Assembly: GCA_002725475.1 (NCBI GenBank)
Contig: PBPH01000004.1
Span: forward strand, 2,907 to 27,553
Source of the DNA: Methanobacteriota archaeon
GTDB taxonomy: Archaea; Thermoplasmatota; Poseidoniia; Poseidoniales; Thalassarchaeaceae
Direction of reading: 5' to 3'
Length of the DNA: 24,647 nucleotides
Every line of letters starts with the position of its first letter. Positions within the stretch are counted from its first letter, which is position 1. Below the pieces are notes generated by a model. It was not told the DNA's origin. It did no database searches and was given only the letters and a program-made list of their open reading frames with translations. Positions 7,288-14,995 of the stretch are shown piece by piece. A program made the translations under genes and the position numbers.

Positions 7288-8316
7288 TCATTCTTCTGAT
7301 TCCGCACCATTTTTGATTTCATTGTGCAATTTTGAATCTTTCAAATTATTAAGAATCGAAGTAGCTAAAATTATACCAATAATTGCAACACCGGTGATAA
7401 TTATTATTGAAATATTTTCATCATCTAAATTTTGATTAGCAGATTCTATATGCAGGGCTGCAATAATTTTTCCTTCAGAGTTTTCGGTATATGCAACTAG
7501 TCCCTTGTGGGCCATTAAATCATCATCTATAATTGAACTTGCATTGTAATCGTAGAAGATTTGGAATTTCGAAAAATTTTCATTTATCTCCAAATCAACA
7601 ATTCTCCAAGCATCGCTAGGCTCTGAGAAAATAATTGTTCCATTGTTAGAGTTAACCATTACTCCGGAAGTTGCGACATCATCATGATGAGATACACCAT
7701 TGTATAATTGAGGATTCTCAATTTGAACAGCATTTTCTTTTAACACCAAGGTGATCTTATCCGAATTTTCTCCAGTAATGGTTGTAATGAACTCCAATCT
7801 TTGATGCCCTTCGCCTGACCAATTACTAACATGGTTGAAATATTCAATTTCGATAGTATCTTCGGTTGTTCTCTGTCCTGCTGCTTTCAGATAATTTCTT
7901 TGCAATTGATCATTAGTTGTAGGGCCACTTGCTCTATTCCCCCCGTCCATCCAAATTGTTGGAAATTCTGCTTCTGTTGGATTTTCTCCAAGATTCCACA
8001 TTTGTCTCGTTGAAAGTCTATTTCCAAGATAGTCCAATCCATCGTCTGGGTGGTATGCAATTCTAGCAACTTCTTGATTGCGTTGATGTGTAAATTCTTG
8101 AATAGTTATGTCTGTTGTTGCACAAATCTCACACCAAATAGCTGTTATTTCTTGAATTACTACAATATTTGAATTGGAGCCCGTTTTTATCCAATCACAA
8201 GCCAATCCCTGTTCACATTCATCGGATTCTGCACTAACTGGAATTTGGGAAAAGAAAATGGTCGTCAATAACATCAACGCAACAAGCACCACAAAGTGGC
8301 GGTTTGCACCTCGCAT
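7288..8316 (-). CDS. Secreted, C-terminally membrane-anchored thioredoxin-like protein (WCEIC)
   Basis: Predicted surface thiol oxidoreductase. The N-terminal signal peptide has a hydrophobic core at about 8-24 and a VSA-E type cleavage region near 29. A Cys pair (C34, C40) precedes a thioredoxin-like domain with active site WCEIC (61-65) and a cis-Pro loop FPTIWMDGG (118-126). A beta-rich domain of about 150-290 follows, then one transmembrane segment (about 303-322) and a charged cytoplasmic tail. The domain after the thioredoxin unit is not recognised. The ATG at 8316 diverges from FtsJ/RlmE with a shared CATATG element 24-29 bases upstream. It is the fourth extracytoplasmic redox gene within 3.5 kb. 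Confidence 0.85.
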   Translation of the reverse strand: MRGANRHFVVLVALMLLTTIFFSQIPVSAESDECEQGLACDWIKTGSNSNIVVIQEITAIWCEICATTDITIQEFTHQRNQEVARIAYHPDDGLDYLGNRLSTRQMWNLGENPTEAEFPTIWMDGGNRASGPTTNDQLQRNYLKAAGQRTTEDTIEIEYFNHVSNWSGEGHQRLEFITTITGENSDKITLVLKENAVQIENPQLYNGVSHHDDVATSGVMVNSNNGTIIFSEPSDAWRIVDLEINENFSKFQIFYDYNASSIIDDDLMAHKGLVAYTENSEGKIIAALHIESANQNLDDENISIIIITGVAIIGIILATSILNNLKDSKLHNEIKNGAESEE

Positions 8317-8339
8317 GTTTTCCGGACGGGTCTCCTTTA

Positions 8340-8345
8340 CATATG
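8340..8345. promoter_or_regulatory. Symmetric TATA-like element shared by two divergent genes
   Basis: CATATG is centred 26-27 bases from the minus-strand ATG at 8316 and 24-25 bases from the plus-strand ATG at 8367. It is the only A+T-rich stretch in an otherwise G+C-rich spacer of 50 bases. It could direct leaderless transcription both ways, so the two genes may compete for one TBP site. Confidence 0.45.
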
Positions 8346-8366
8346 CGCGCCGGCGGGGCTGCTACG

Positions 8367-9119
8367 ATGAGCAAGAGGTGGTATAACGAACACCGCCGCG
8401 ACCCGTGGCGTAGAAAAGCCAAATCTTCTGGTTATCGCTCTCGCTCCGCGTATAAATTAATCCAATGTCAAGAAAAATTCAACCTAATTAGAAAAGGAGA
8501 CACAATTCTTGATGTCGGCTGCCACCCTGGCGGTTGGTCACAAGTCGCAGTAGAACTTGGTGGCGATGAAGGTAGAGTGATTGGGATTGATATCAAGCCC
8601 TGTGAGCCAATTCAGGGTGTGGAACTTTTGGTGGGCGATATTACTGATTTCGGGACTCAGGAGAAATTAATGAAATTACTTAATGGCGAACCAATTAACT
8701 CGATAGTATCTGATATTTCCCCAGGGCTAACAGGCCAGTATGAGATGGATCAGGCAATTTCTTTAGATTTGGTTTGTTTAGTTATGGATTTTTCACTTCC
8801 ATTGTTGAATAAAGGGGGCTCATTTGTTACTAAGGTGTTTCAAGGAAGGGGTATTGAAGCAGTCGTAGAGGCTGCTAAACTAAATTTTTCAAAAGTCCAG
8901 AGATTTTCACCAGTTGCTAGTCGTAATTCATCATCTGAAACTTATTTGGTTTGTAAGAATAAATTACCAAAACCACGTGTTAAAGATATGGATTTTTCAA
9001 TTCGTGACTTCGTTGAATCATCTTTGACTGAAGATGGTTTTGTCACAGATTCAACCGAATCAGAATCTTTAGACGATGGTAAGAAAGGATTCACCCTTCA
9101 CCGTGCACGTGACCGATGA
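8367..9119 (+). CDS. rlmE: FtsJ/RlmE-type rRNA 2'-O-methyltransferase
   Basis: SAM-dependent ribose methyltransferase, expected to modify the peptidyl-transferase-region uridine of 23S rRNA. The KDKE catalytic tetrad is visible: Lys30 (RSAYKL), Asp116 (VSDISPG), Lys156 (VTKVFQG) and Glu191 (SSETYLV). The SAM-binding motif ILDVGCHPGGWSQ is at 47-59. The core ends near 200; a 50-residue acidic tail with DESLDDGKK-like character follows and is not part of the bacterial enzyme. The ATG at 8367 (MSKRWYNEHR) is chosen because the family begins there; an upstream extension to 8304 overlaps the divergent gene. It could equally act on tRNA as archaeal homologues of Trm7, but RlmE is the better fit. 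Confidence 0.92.
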   Translation: MSKRWYNEHRRDPWRRKAKSSGYRSRSAYKLIQCQEKFNLIRKGDTILDVGCHPGGWSQVAVELGGDEGRVIGIDIKPCEPIQGVELLVGDITDFGTQEKLMKLLNGEPINSIVSDISPGLTGQYEMDQAISLDLVCLVMDFSLPLLNKGGSFVTKVFQGRGIEAVVEAAKLNFSKVQRFSPVASRNSSSETYLVCKNKLPKPRVKDMDFSIRDFVESSLTEDGFVTDSTESESLDDGKKGFTLHRARDR

Positions 9120-9128
9120 AAAGTAATA

Positions 9129-9153
9129 TTGAATTTTGTTCACTTTAATTCAA
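9129..9153 (+). terminator. A+T-rich inverted repeat after rlmE
   Basis: TTGAATT-N11-AATTCAA starts 10 bases after the rlmE stop. It is a perfect 7-bp inverted repeat but has a weak A/U stem and no following long T run, so a terminator role is doubtful. Confidence 0.25.
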
Positions 9154-9213
9154 TTTACTCTGTCAGACTCTGTACATACTACCTAAATCAACACTCAATA
9201 TCCCAATAGAGGT

Positions 9214-9420
9214 ATGTGTTGTCAAAGATGTTTAAGGTGCCATGAGGAATTAGATAGGGGTTTTTGTGAGTTGTTTTTAGTAAGAAATGGAGTTGATGAA
9301 GCGCCCAAATGTAAGATGCAAAAAGAGGCGCTTAGAATGAGGGACATAGGTTGGTCTCCTGCAATTATTTCTGCAGTTCTAGGAATTGATGTTAAAGTAA
9401 TTCTTCTTTGGATTTCCTGA
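9214..9420 (+). CDS. Small Cys-rich protein with helix-turn-helix-like C-terminus
   Basis: A 68-residue protein of unknown family. Cysteines fall at 2, 3, 6, 9, 18 and 33, enough for one zinc site (CxxCxxC ... C ... C). The last 28 residues (ALRMRDIGWSPAIISAVLGI...) follow the pattern of a helix-turn-helix in which the second helix begins after WSP and a Gly-containing turn precedes the third. This would make it a tiny zinc-containing DNA-binding protein. Codon use resembles its neighbours and a clear oligo-T stretch follows the stop, both of which support a real gene. GAGGT lies directly against the ATG and is too close for a normal ribosome site. The assignment is by eye only. Confidence 0.6.
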   Translation: MCCQRCLRCHEELDRGFCELFLVRNGVDEAPKCKMQKEALRMRDIGWSPAIISAVLGIDVKVILLWIS

Positions 9421-9425
9421 ATTAC

Positions 9426-9463
9426 TTTTTAGTATTCTTTTTTGTCATTTTTCAATAATTTTT
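9426..9463 (+). terminator. Oligo-T termination region
   Basis: Four T runs of five or six bases (starting at 9426, 9438, 9448 and 9459) immediately follow the stop at 9420. Clustered T runs without a stem are the usual archaeal intrinsic terminator. The rest of the gap to 9546 holds the presumed promoter of the Zn-ribbon/aEF-1beta pair. Confidence 0.6.
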
Positions 9464-9546
9464 GTTTGAAGCCAAACTCGATGGCCTGTATGTAAAATGG
9501 CAACCATCAAAAGGGGGTGTCCGTTCGGCGGCTCGTTCGGTGATTG

Positions 9547-9717
9547 ATGTTGGTCAAGAAGGCAACAATTTGCAATGCCTCAGGCATCCCTCTTGTTGAA
9601 AGGGATAGCACATCATTCCCGTGCCCTAAGTGCAATGAGGCAGTTGGTAGATCTGCCCAGTGCCGTAGCCAAGCAGTTCCTTACATTTGTGTGTCATGTG
9701 GATTTCAGGGTCCATGA
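9547..9717 (+). CDS. Small Zn-ribbon RNA-binding translation protein (COG2888 type)
   Basis: A 56-residue zinc-ribbon protein of the archaeal family predicted to act in translation. Motifs in order: TICNASG (C9), FPCPKCN (C26, C29), SAQCRS (C39), YICVSCGFQGP (C48, C51). The closing CGFQGP is the family hallmark. Its stop is nine bases before the ATG of elongation factor 1-beta, the standard archaeal neighbour of this gene, which confirms the call. The start used is the ATG at 9547; a TTG in another frame lies just upstream. COG2888 is named from memory of the family. Confidence 0.9.
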   Translation: MLVKKATICNASGIPLVERDSTSFPCPKCNEAVGRSAQCRSQAVPYICVSCGFQGP

Positions 9718-9726
9718 GGTGATTTA

Positions 9727-9999
9727 ATGGGTGAAGTTGCTATTCGTTACAAGATAATGTGCTCTCCGGAAACTGATGTTACAGCAGATGAAATTGCTGT
9801 TAGTCTTGAAGAAATGGAAAATGATGTGGGCGTTGTTCAATCTGTTGAAACCAAACCACTTGCTTTTGGAATGAAATTTGTCGAGGCTTACTGCGTTATA
9901 CAAGAGGGTGACGGAACAGTAGATAATTTCGAAGATGGAATAAAGGCAATAAGCGGCGTAGGCGAGATTCAAGTTCTAGAGATTGGTCGCTTAATGTAA
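9727..9999 (+). CDS. ef1b: Translation elongation factor aEF-1beta
   Basis: Guanine-nucleotide exchange factor for archaeal EF-1alpha. The 90-residue length matches the archaeal family, which corresponds to the C-terminal domain of eukaryotic eEF1B-beta. Family features include the start MGEVAIRYKIMCSPETDV, the central KPLAFGMKF (about 43-51) and the closing GVGEIQVLEIGRLM strand. One Cys replaces the more usual residue in the MPE segment. It is translated with the upstream Zn-ribbon gene (9-base spacer, with AGGTGA as a possible ribosome site) and converges with truD 13 bases away. Confidence 0.93.
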   Translation: MGEVAIRYKIMCSPETDVTADEIAVSLEEMENDVGVVQSVETKPLAFGMKFVEAYCVIQEGDGTVDNFEDGIKAISGVGEIQVLEIGRLM

Positions 10000-10012
10000 T
10001 TCATTAGCTTCT

Positions 10013-11410
10013 TCAAGATTGGTGCAATGGGGCACGAGTAAATTCTCTTAGAAGAGTAGTAGCATATGTCCCAGGTGGGAGATTGAATTTGAAATTAACA
10101 CATGCTCCCTCTGGGTGCCATCGATCTCCTTCTCTGGGTCCTGCATCCCATCTTTTACTAACATCTGAAACATCCAAAACGGATTTCGTGTTGAATGAAA
10201 ATTCAGAGTAACTACCAGTTAGTGGTCGCTTTGTTCCCTTAGTAGTTAATCTTGGAATCTCTTTAATCTCCCAATTAATGGAGTCTAGCTCTAGATTTTG
10301 TAGAACCCTTTCTTCCAATTCACCGACTTTACCAGTTGCATTTGTAGATTCAGAACCAAATAATGATCCAGTTACTACAAGTCTGCCAAGAAGGCAATTC
10401 CGACTTATTCTTTTTATCGTAGAATCTTGGACAACAGCAAGTTTACTGGCATCAATTTTCCCATCATTATCTATTGGTCCGACTACGTCTCCGACCATGG
10501 GTTTAGAAATTGACATTCCAAGTTTTATTCTTTCTCCCAATATATGATTGAATGTCAGTGACTGTAATGAATGGATGGTCATCAATTGTAGATTGTTTGG
10601 TAATCTCTTGAATGCCCCAACCCAATCATCAGGATTTTTCTTTAGGGCAAATAGTAAATCTCTTTCGTATCCCAATTGTTTTGGAATGATTTCAAGAGCT
10701 CCTTCAACATCTTTGTTTTCTCTCCAATGGCGCCGAAATTCAGCAACATCTTCCATATCATTCATTCCTTTCATTCCTAAATATGAATCTACAGCTAATT
10801 CCCATTCTCCGTTGACAACATGCCTGCCGACCACGGGGGTGACGGGCCTAGTTGAGCCAAATCTTTGTGGCCCCACCCAATTTGGAAATTTACAATCTCC
10901 GAGGTGTGAAACTAGTGCCAAATATATTTTTTCTACCTCTTTCAATGCTGAATCCTCATCTAGAGGTTCGCCCTCTTTATCAGCACAACCTCTGACAGTA
11001 ATGCTGAATCTATTGCTAGTATGTGACCCCATGGATAATTTTTGATGAGTCCTACCTAATACTTCGATATCAACATCTTTGATATTAACTTGGGAAACTT
11101 TGTTAGTTGGTGCATCAATTACGAAAAGTTGCGTAGTTAATGCTCGCTTGTCCTTAGTTCCTGAGAACCAAATTCTCTTCCTTGAAATTCTTAATTCCTT
11201 AGCCAATTTGTTAGTGAATCGATTGGTTTCCCAATTATTTAGAGTAATCCTTGCTACTGTGAAACGACCCTTGGGGTCAAGGGAAGGAGTTGCCCCTTCT
11301 TCTACAACGATGAAATCTTCGACTCGAACCTTAATCAGTCCGCCAATACCCTGCCCTTCACATATCCACTGATTTAATCCGAGGTTTGAAGCAACCTCTT
11401 CATCATCCAT
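10013..11410 (-). CDS. truD: tRNA pseudouridine(13) synthase TruD
   Basis: Converts U13 of tRNA to pseudouridine; archaeal and eukaryotic (Pus7) relatives also act on other positions. The catalytic Asp87 is in SGTKDKRA (83-90), followed by NRFSITVRG and the TruD signature PNWVGPQRFG with RPVTPVVG. The C-terminal part has HSLQSLTFNHIL and a closing LPPGTYATTLLREFTR. At 465 residues it is long for bacterial TruD but normal for archaea, because of the insertion domain. The ATG at 11410 is the last of three nearby ATGs on the minus strand that fit; the N-terminus reads as family sequence soon after. It follows rpoL by 12 bases, so the two are likely cotranscribed. Confidence 0.95.
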   Translation of the reverse strand: MDDEEVASNLGLNQWICEGQGIGGLIKVRVEDFIVVEEGATPSLDPKGRFTVARITLNNWETNRFTNKLAKELRISRKRIWFSGTKDKRALTTQLFVIDAPTNKVSQVNIKDVDIEVLGRTHQKLSMGSHTSNRFSITVRGCADKEGEPLDEDSALKEVEKIYLALVSHLGDCKFPNWVGPQRFGSTRPVTPVVGRHVVNGEWELAVDSYLGMKGMNDMEDVAEFRRHWRENKDVEGALEIIPKQLGYERDLLFALKKNPDDWVGAFKRLPNNLQLMTIHSLQSLTFNHILGERIKLGMSISKPMVGDVVGPIDNDGKIDASKLAVVQDSTIKRISRNCLLGRLVVTGSLFGSESTNATGKVGELEERVLQNLELDSINWEIKEIPRLTTKGTKRPLTGSYSEFSFNTKSVLDVSDVSKRWDAGPREGDRWHPEGACVNFKFNLPPGTYATTLLREFTRAPLHQS

Positions 11411-11422
11411 TAGGTGTCAGCC

Positions 11423-11713
11423 TCAGGAGAGTTTTAAATCCGAAAATTCACTAGTCAAATCCTTACTTATAGATTTCAAAATTTTTACAGCATCCTTTCC
11501 TTTCTTCACGCGTAGATAAAGTTCAGGATCATCCAATCCTGGATGGCCAACGAAATAATTGGAATATTCTACATCTTTGTTATTATTTAGTCTAGTTCTG
11601 AAAAGTTGTAATGCTGTATGGTTTTCACCAATCAACCTGATTCGCAGTTCGTTTTCTTCGTTCAATAGTACCTTGATAGCCATAGTTATCATTTCGGCGA
11701 CCTGCGACTCCAT
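11423..11713 (-). CDS. rpoL: DNA-directed RNA polymerase subunit L (Rpb11 homologue)
   Basis: Assembly subunit that pairs with RpoD (Rpb3). The signature GENHTALQLFRTRL (29-42), with GE-HT-L and the helix after it, is followed by VEYSNYFVGHPGLDDPELYLRVKKG, which matches the archaeal/eukaryotic Rpb11 core (Y-x-HP-x(2)-DP-x-L-x-R). Asn replaces the usual Asp in the DHT triplet. The 96-residue length is typical. The ATG at 11713 is used; Met8 or Met11 would give a closer fit to short family members. It diverges from the RND exporter gene (65-base spacer) and precedes truD. Confidence 0.93.
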   Translation of the reverse strand: MESQVAEMITMAIKVLLNEENELRIRLIGENHTALQLFRTRLNNNKDVEYSNYFVGHPGLDDPELYLRVKKGKDAVKILKSISKDLTSEFSDLKLS

Positions 11714-11778
11714 TTTGAACCTTTGTAGAAAAACGACCTTTACTTGGGCCCACTTCCCTTCTCACTTATCAATGGGTT

Positions 11779-14400
11779 ATGGCTGGGGAGGGTATGGGTC
11801 AGGAGGGTTTGAAAGAACGAACCCAGCAACTAACTTCAATATTTGAGCGTGGCTCTCCAGCGATTTTATTTGGGGCTTTGGTAATCACTCTATTTTTTGG
11901 TATGTTTCTATTTCCCTTCCCGTCATTTAACACAGATTTGGAAGCATTTGCCCCCGACGGGCCAAATGATGTCGCCGAGGATAGGATAGAATCAGCATTT
12001 GGCAAGGAAAGGCAACCTCTTTTCATTAATGTCGTTGAGGATGATGGTGGAAACGTTCTTTCAATAGAATCTCTACAACAGCAGCAAAAAGATTTGGATT
12101 TAATTATACAATGGTCTGAAGAAAATGGTCATCTAATTTCTGATTACATAGCGATACCTGAAATTATTCAGAGAGGCTTAGATGAGGCATCTCCCGGGGC
12201 GCAGTTGAGTAAAGCAACCTCGTGGGAGCAATTATTGAATGACACAATCAATCAGGGAGAATCTTGTGTGGATGGTGCTAGCGACGATGAATTGTTAATG
12301 CTAGCTAGTTTTGGTAGAGAAGCATTGCTAAACAAAGATTTACAATTTGAGCACACGACCTGTGCTTGGTTAGATCAAGATCGTTCTTTAGGAGACCCCA
12401 CTCCTTCAGCATCTAGCAATCTTTGGATTTTCTACATAAGGGCAGATTTGGATGATGTTAGTAGGCAAGAGATGGTTAACCTACTTCGCAACCAATTCGA
12501 AGAAGTCGGTTCTCAGGGTTCTCTAAATTATGGTTTAATTTCTGATGATGTGTTGACCTATGACATTAATGAAGGGACAACACAAAATCTCGTGTGGTTA
12601 ATTGCAGGTGCCCTTGCTGTTGTAGTCATCATTTTGGCAATTGCATTCCGTTCGATTAGAGGGGTTGCTTTCCCTCTCGCGGCTTTGTCAATGGCATTAG
12701 TTTGGACATACGGTTCATTAGCAGCATTAACACCTACGTTCTCAGTTTTACATGTCGCGGTAGCACCGGTTGTTCTTGGATTGGGGATTGATTATTCTAT
12801 TCATCTGCAGAGGGCATATGAAAGGAAAAAATCCCAGGGTTCTGGAACACCTCAAGCATGGGCTTTTGCAATTAATGATCTTTACATAGCACTTACATTG
12901 ACTGTAATCACTACAGTTGCAGCATTTCTTTCCAATGTTGTATCTCCATTGCCACCCGTAAGATCATTTGGCATGGCTTTAGCATTTGGAGTGGTTTCTG
13001 CTTTCATCACCTCAACAATTGTTGTGGGTGCTATGCATGTAATGATGGATAGGGCTAGTCAGAAATTCAGGCCCGAAAGCCATTGGGAGAGTCTTCAGAA
13101 GATTGCAAGAGAAGTAGTGATAACTCAAAGAAAAATTCAGGCATTCTCACTAATATTGGTAGTAATGTTAACAGTTGGAAGTGTGGTATTGGCCGCTGCC
13201 AAATTGGAGACTGAATTCGATTTAACAGATTTCTTGGACGATGAAATGGAAGTAATGGAAGTACGTACAGAAATATATCAATCATACGAAGCAACCGGTT
13301 GGCGCCCGATTTATATTCTGTCAGAGCCTCTTGATGGCGGTTCTTCTATTATCGATGATGATGATTTTATTGAAGCGGACAACCATTTGAACAACAGGCT
13401 AGAACTTTCTCCCAGAGTAGTAATTCCTCGAGCAGTTGGCGACGGGGAAGCTATGATTGAATCAATTCATACTGTTCTAAGAGACGCAATTAAGGATGAC
13501 TCAGAATTTGGGATACGCCACGGGATGAGGGTAGTTGGTAACGATATTGTTGTTGAAAACTACACTACAGGTGATGCAGTTAAGGCATTACTAGAATTAA
13601 GTGAAAATAATTCAGTTGGAGACATTCTATCTGGCGCAACATGGGCCGAACGTGTTGAGGGTGTTGCATTTTTCTCATTCAGCCAAGAAAATAACTGTGC
13701 TACAGGTTGTCTACAGTACACTCGAACAGAAGTAATGGTTCAAGTATCAACTAATAGTGAGTCAATAGAGGCAGTTGAAGGTCTGCAGACCGCCGTTATA
13801 CAATCTTCTGGCAAATATGGCATTCAAGCAAAAATGTATGTTTCAGGCGACCCTGTACAACTAAATCTAGTTCTGACCGGATTGACAACATCTCAACTTG
13901 AATCAACTGCGATTAGTTTGGTAGTTTCGACTTTGGTTCTAGTTGCTCTAACTAGGAGGATCGGCCCTGCAATTATTGTAATAACACCCGTTGCTATTGC
14001 AGCAATTTGGGTAGTTGGTGCTATGGCGTTGCTCAATTTGAATTGGAATGTTTTAACTGTGATGGTTACTGCTCTAACCATTGGGCTTGGAATAGATTAT
14101 TCTATTCACGTGTGGAGAAAATTCGATTCTTTGAAGGAAAAATATGAGCCCTGGGAGGCAATAAAGGAGATGCATGCAAGCACAGGGGCTGCACTGGTCT
14201 TATCTGCTAGCACATCGATTTGCGGATTCCTGGTGCTAAGGATTTCTCCGATGCCTGTTGTCCAGGACTTTGGGATTGTGACATCAGTAACTGTATTTTT
14301 CTCATTAGTACTTGCACTAGGTTTGATGCCAATTCTTCTAACTGCAGACACTATGATGGACAATAGTGGGAATAATTTGACAGATAATCAAATCGACTAA
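11779..14400 (+). CDS. RND/MMPL superfamily exporter (intact, two-repeat)
   Basis: An 873-residue transporter with the duplicated RND architecture. TM1 is at about 29-50, the first extracytoplasmic domain at about 50-265, and the first bundle (about 270-425) carries GLGIDYSIHLQRAYER (333-348). A second copy follows: TM at about 455-475, an extracytoplasmic domain to about 700, and a bundle with GLGIDYSIHVWRKFDS near 768. The two Asp residues are the predicted proton-coupling sites. This is the HAE3 / predicted RND exporter type used for lipids, hopanoid-like molecules or signalling compounds; no substrate can be named. The ATG at 11779 is chosen because the frame begins MAGEGMGQEGL; another frame starts at 11773 but closes soon. 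It is paralogous to the frameshifted gene at 1-2125 and converges with the DUF2240-like gene. Confidence 0.92.
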   Translation: MAGEGMGQEGLKERTQQLTSIFERGSPAILFGALVITLFFGMFLFPFPSFNTDLEAFAPDGPNDVAEDRIESAFGKERQPLFINVVEDDGGNVLSIESLQQQQKDLDLIIQWSEENGHLISDYIAIPEIIQRGLDEASPGAQLSKATSWEQLLNDTINQGESCVDGASDDELLMLASFGREALLNKDLQFEHTTCAWLDQDRSLGDPTPSASSNLWIFYIRADLDDVSRQEMVNLLRNQFEEVGSQGSLNYGLISDDVLTYDINEGTTQNLVWLIAGALAVVVIILAIAFRSIRGVAFPLAALSMALVWTYGSLAALTPTFSVLHVAVAPVVLGLGIDYSIHLQRAYERKKSQGSGTPQAWAFAINDLYIALTLTVITTVAAFLSNVVSPLPPVRSFGMALAFGVVSAFITSTIVVGAMHVMMDRASQKFRPESHWESLQKIAREVVITQRKIQAFSLILVVMLTVGSVVLAAAKLETEFDLTDFLDDEMEVMEVRTEIYQSYEATGWRPIYILSEPLDGGSSIIDDDDFIEADNHLNNRLELSPRVVIPRAVGDGEAMIESIHTVLRDAIKDDSEFGIRHGMRVVGNDIVVENYTTGDAVKALLELSENNSVGDILSGATWAERVEGVAFFSFSQENNCATGCLQYTRTEVMVQVSTNSESIEAVEGLQTAVIQSSGKYGIQAKMYVSGDPVQLNLVLTGLTTSQLESTAISLVVSTLVLVALTRRIGPAIIVITPVAIAAIWVVGAMALLNLNWNVLTVMVTALTIGLGIDYSIHVWRKFDSLKEKYEPWEAIKEMHASTGAALVLSASTSICGFLVLRISPMPVVQDFGIVTSVTVFFSLVLALGLMPILLTADTMMDNSGNNLTDNQID

Positions 14401-14410
14401 AATTAATAAT

Positions 14411-14995
14411 TCACTCTAGTAAATCTTTAACATTAACGCTTAGTTCTCTAGCTACCAAGAATAGTGCCATCCAAATTGTCACGTGGCCAAGAGTTTTTCT
14501 CTTTTGTTGCGCTCTTTCCATTATTGTTTTTTGAGATAATTTAGATTCCTTTGAAATCATTTGTAGTAAGTTGATTACATCAAACTCTCTAGTGTCATTT
14601 TTCGGATCTTTTGTTAATTCTTTTTTAGTCTCATTTTCTTTATCGAAAATATTTGTTTGATTATTTTTCTGCTCTTCGACCTTTTCTATTTTTTCTTTAG
14701 GTAATGGGAAGATTGGAGGCTCTTCAATTAGCCGTTGTCTAGGGAACCAACCTAATGGTACATTAATTTTAGAATAATCTGATTTTGGTGATAAACCTAA
14801 ATCCGAAGATTCAAGCCAACCTTTGGCAATTAATTTTGTTAGCAAATTTTCGGAATCCTGAGGTGAAAGCCAGCCTAGGTCAAGGCTCCAAGTTCTAGTA
14901 ATAGAATTTGGATTAAGTGGTTCATTACCCCATGTCCGCCAAGTCATTGCTAGTAGCCTTCTAATATCCTCGATTGCTTCACTTTCTCTACTCAT
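14411..14995 (-). CDS. DUF2240-like archaeal winged-helix protein
   Basis: Uncharacterised archaeal protein that fits the pattern of DUF2240. The N-terminal part (about 1-85) looks like a winged-helix unit: W-SLDLGWLSPQDSENLL is followed by IAKGWLESS and NVPLGWFPR. A Lys/Glu-rich linker (about 95-135) follows, then a helical C-terminal segment (about 140-194) that ends VTIWMALFLVARELSVNVKDLLE-like, as in family members. The order (wHTH, P-x-G-F/W, linker, ALF.AR..... domain) is the basis; no search was run. The ATG at 14995 abuts the stop of the upstream gene (TAG immediately followed by ATG), so the two are translated together. Confidence 0.7.
   Translation of the reverse strand: MSRESEAIEDIRRLLAMTWRTWGNEPLNPNSITRTWSLDLGWLSPQDSENLLTKLIAKGWLESSDLGLSPKSDYSKINVPLGWFPRQRLIEEPPIFPLPKEKIEKVEEQKNNQTNIFDKENETKKELTKDPKNDTREFDVINLLQMISKESKLSQKTIMERAQQKRKTLGHVTIWMALFLVARELSVNVKDLLE

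Noticed and set aside
9129..9153. Inverted repeat after rlmE considered as an attachment site or terminator
   Set aside because: A+T-rich 7-bp arms, no direct repeat, integrase or strong T run; kept only as a low-confidence terminator.
10548..11045. 165-codon open frame on the plus strand
   Set aside because: It lies wholly antisense to truD, whose motifs are intact. The translation shows no family pattern, so it is a shadow.
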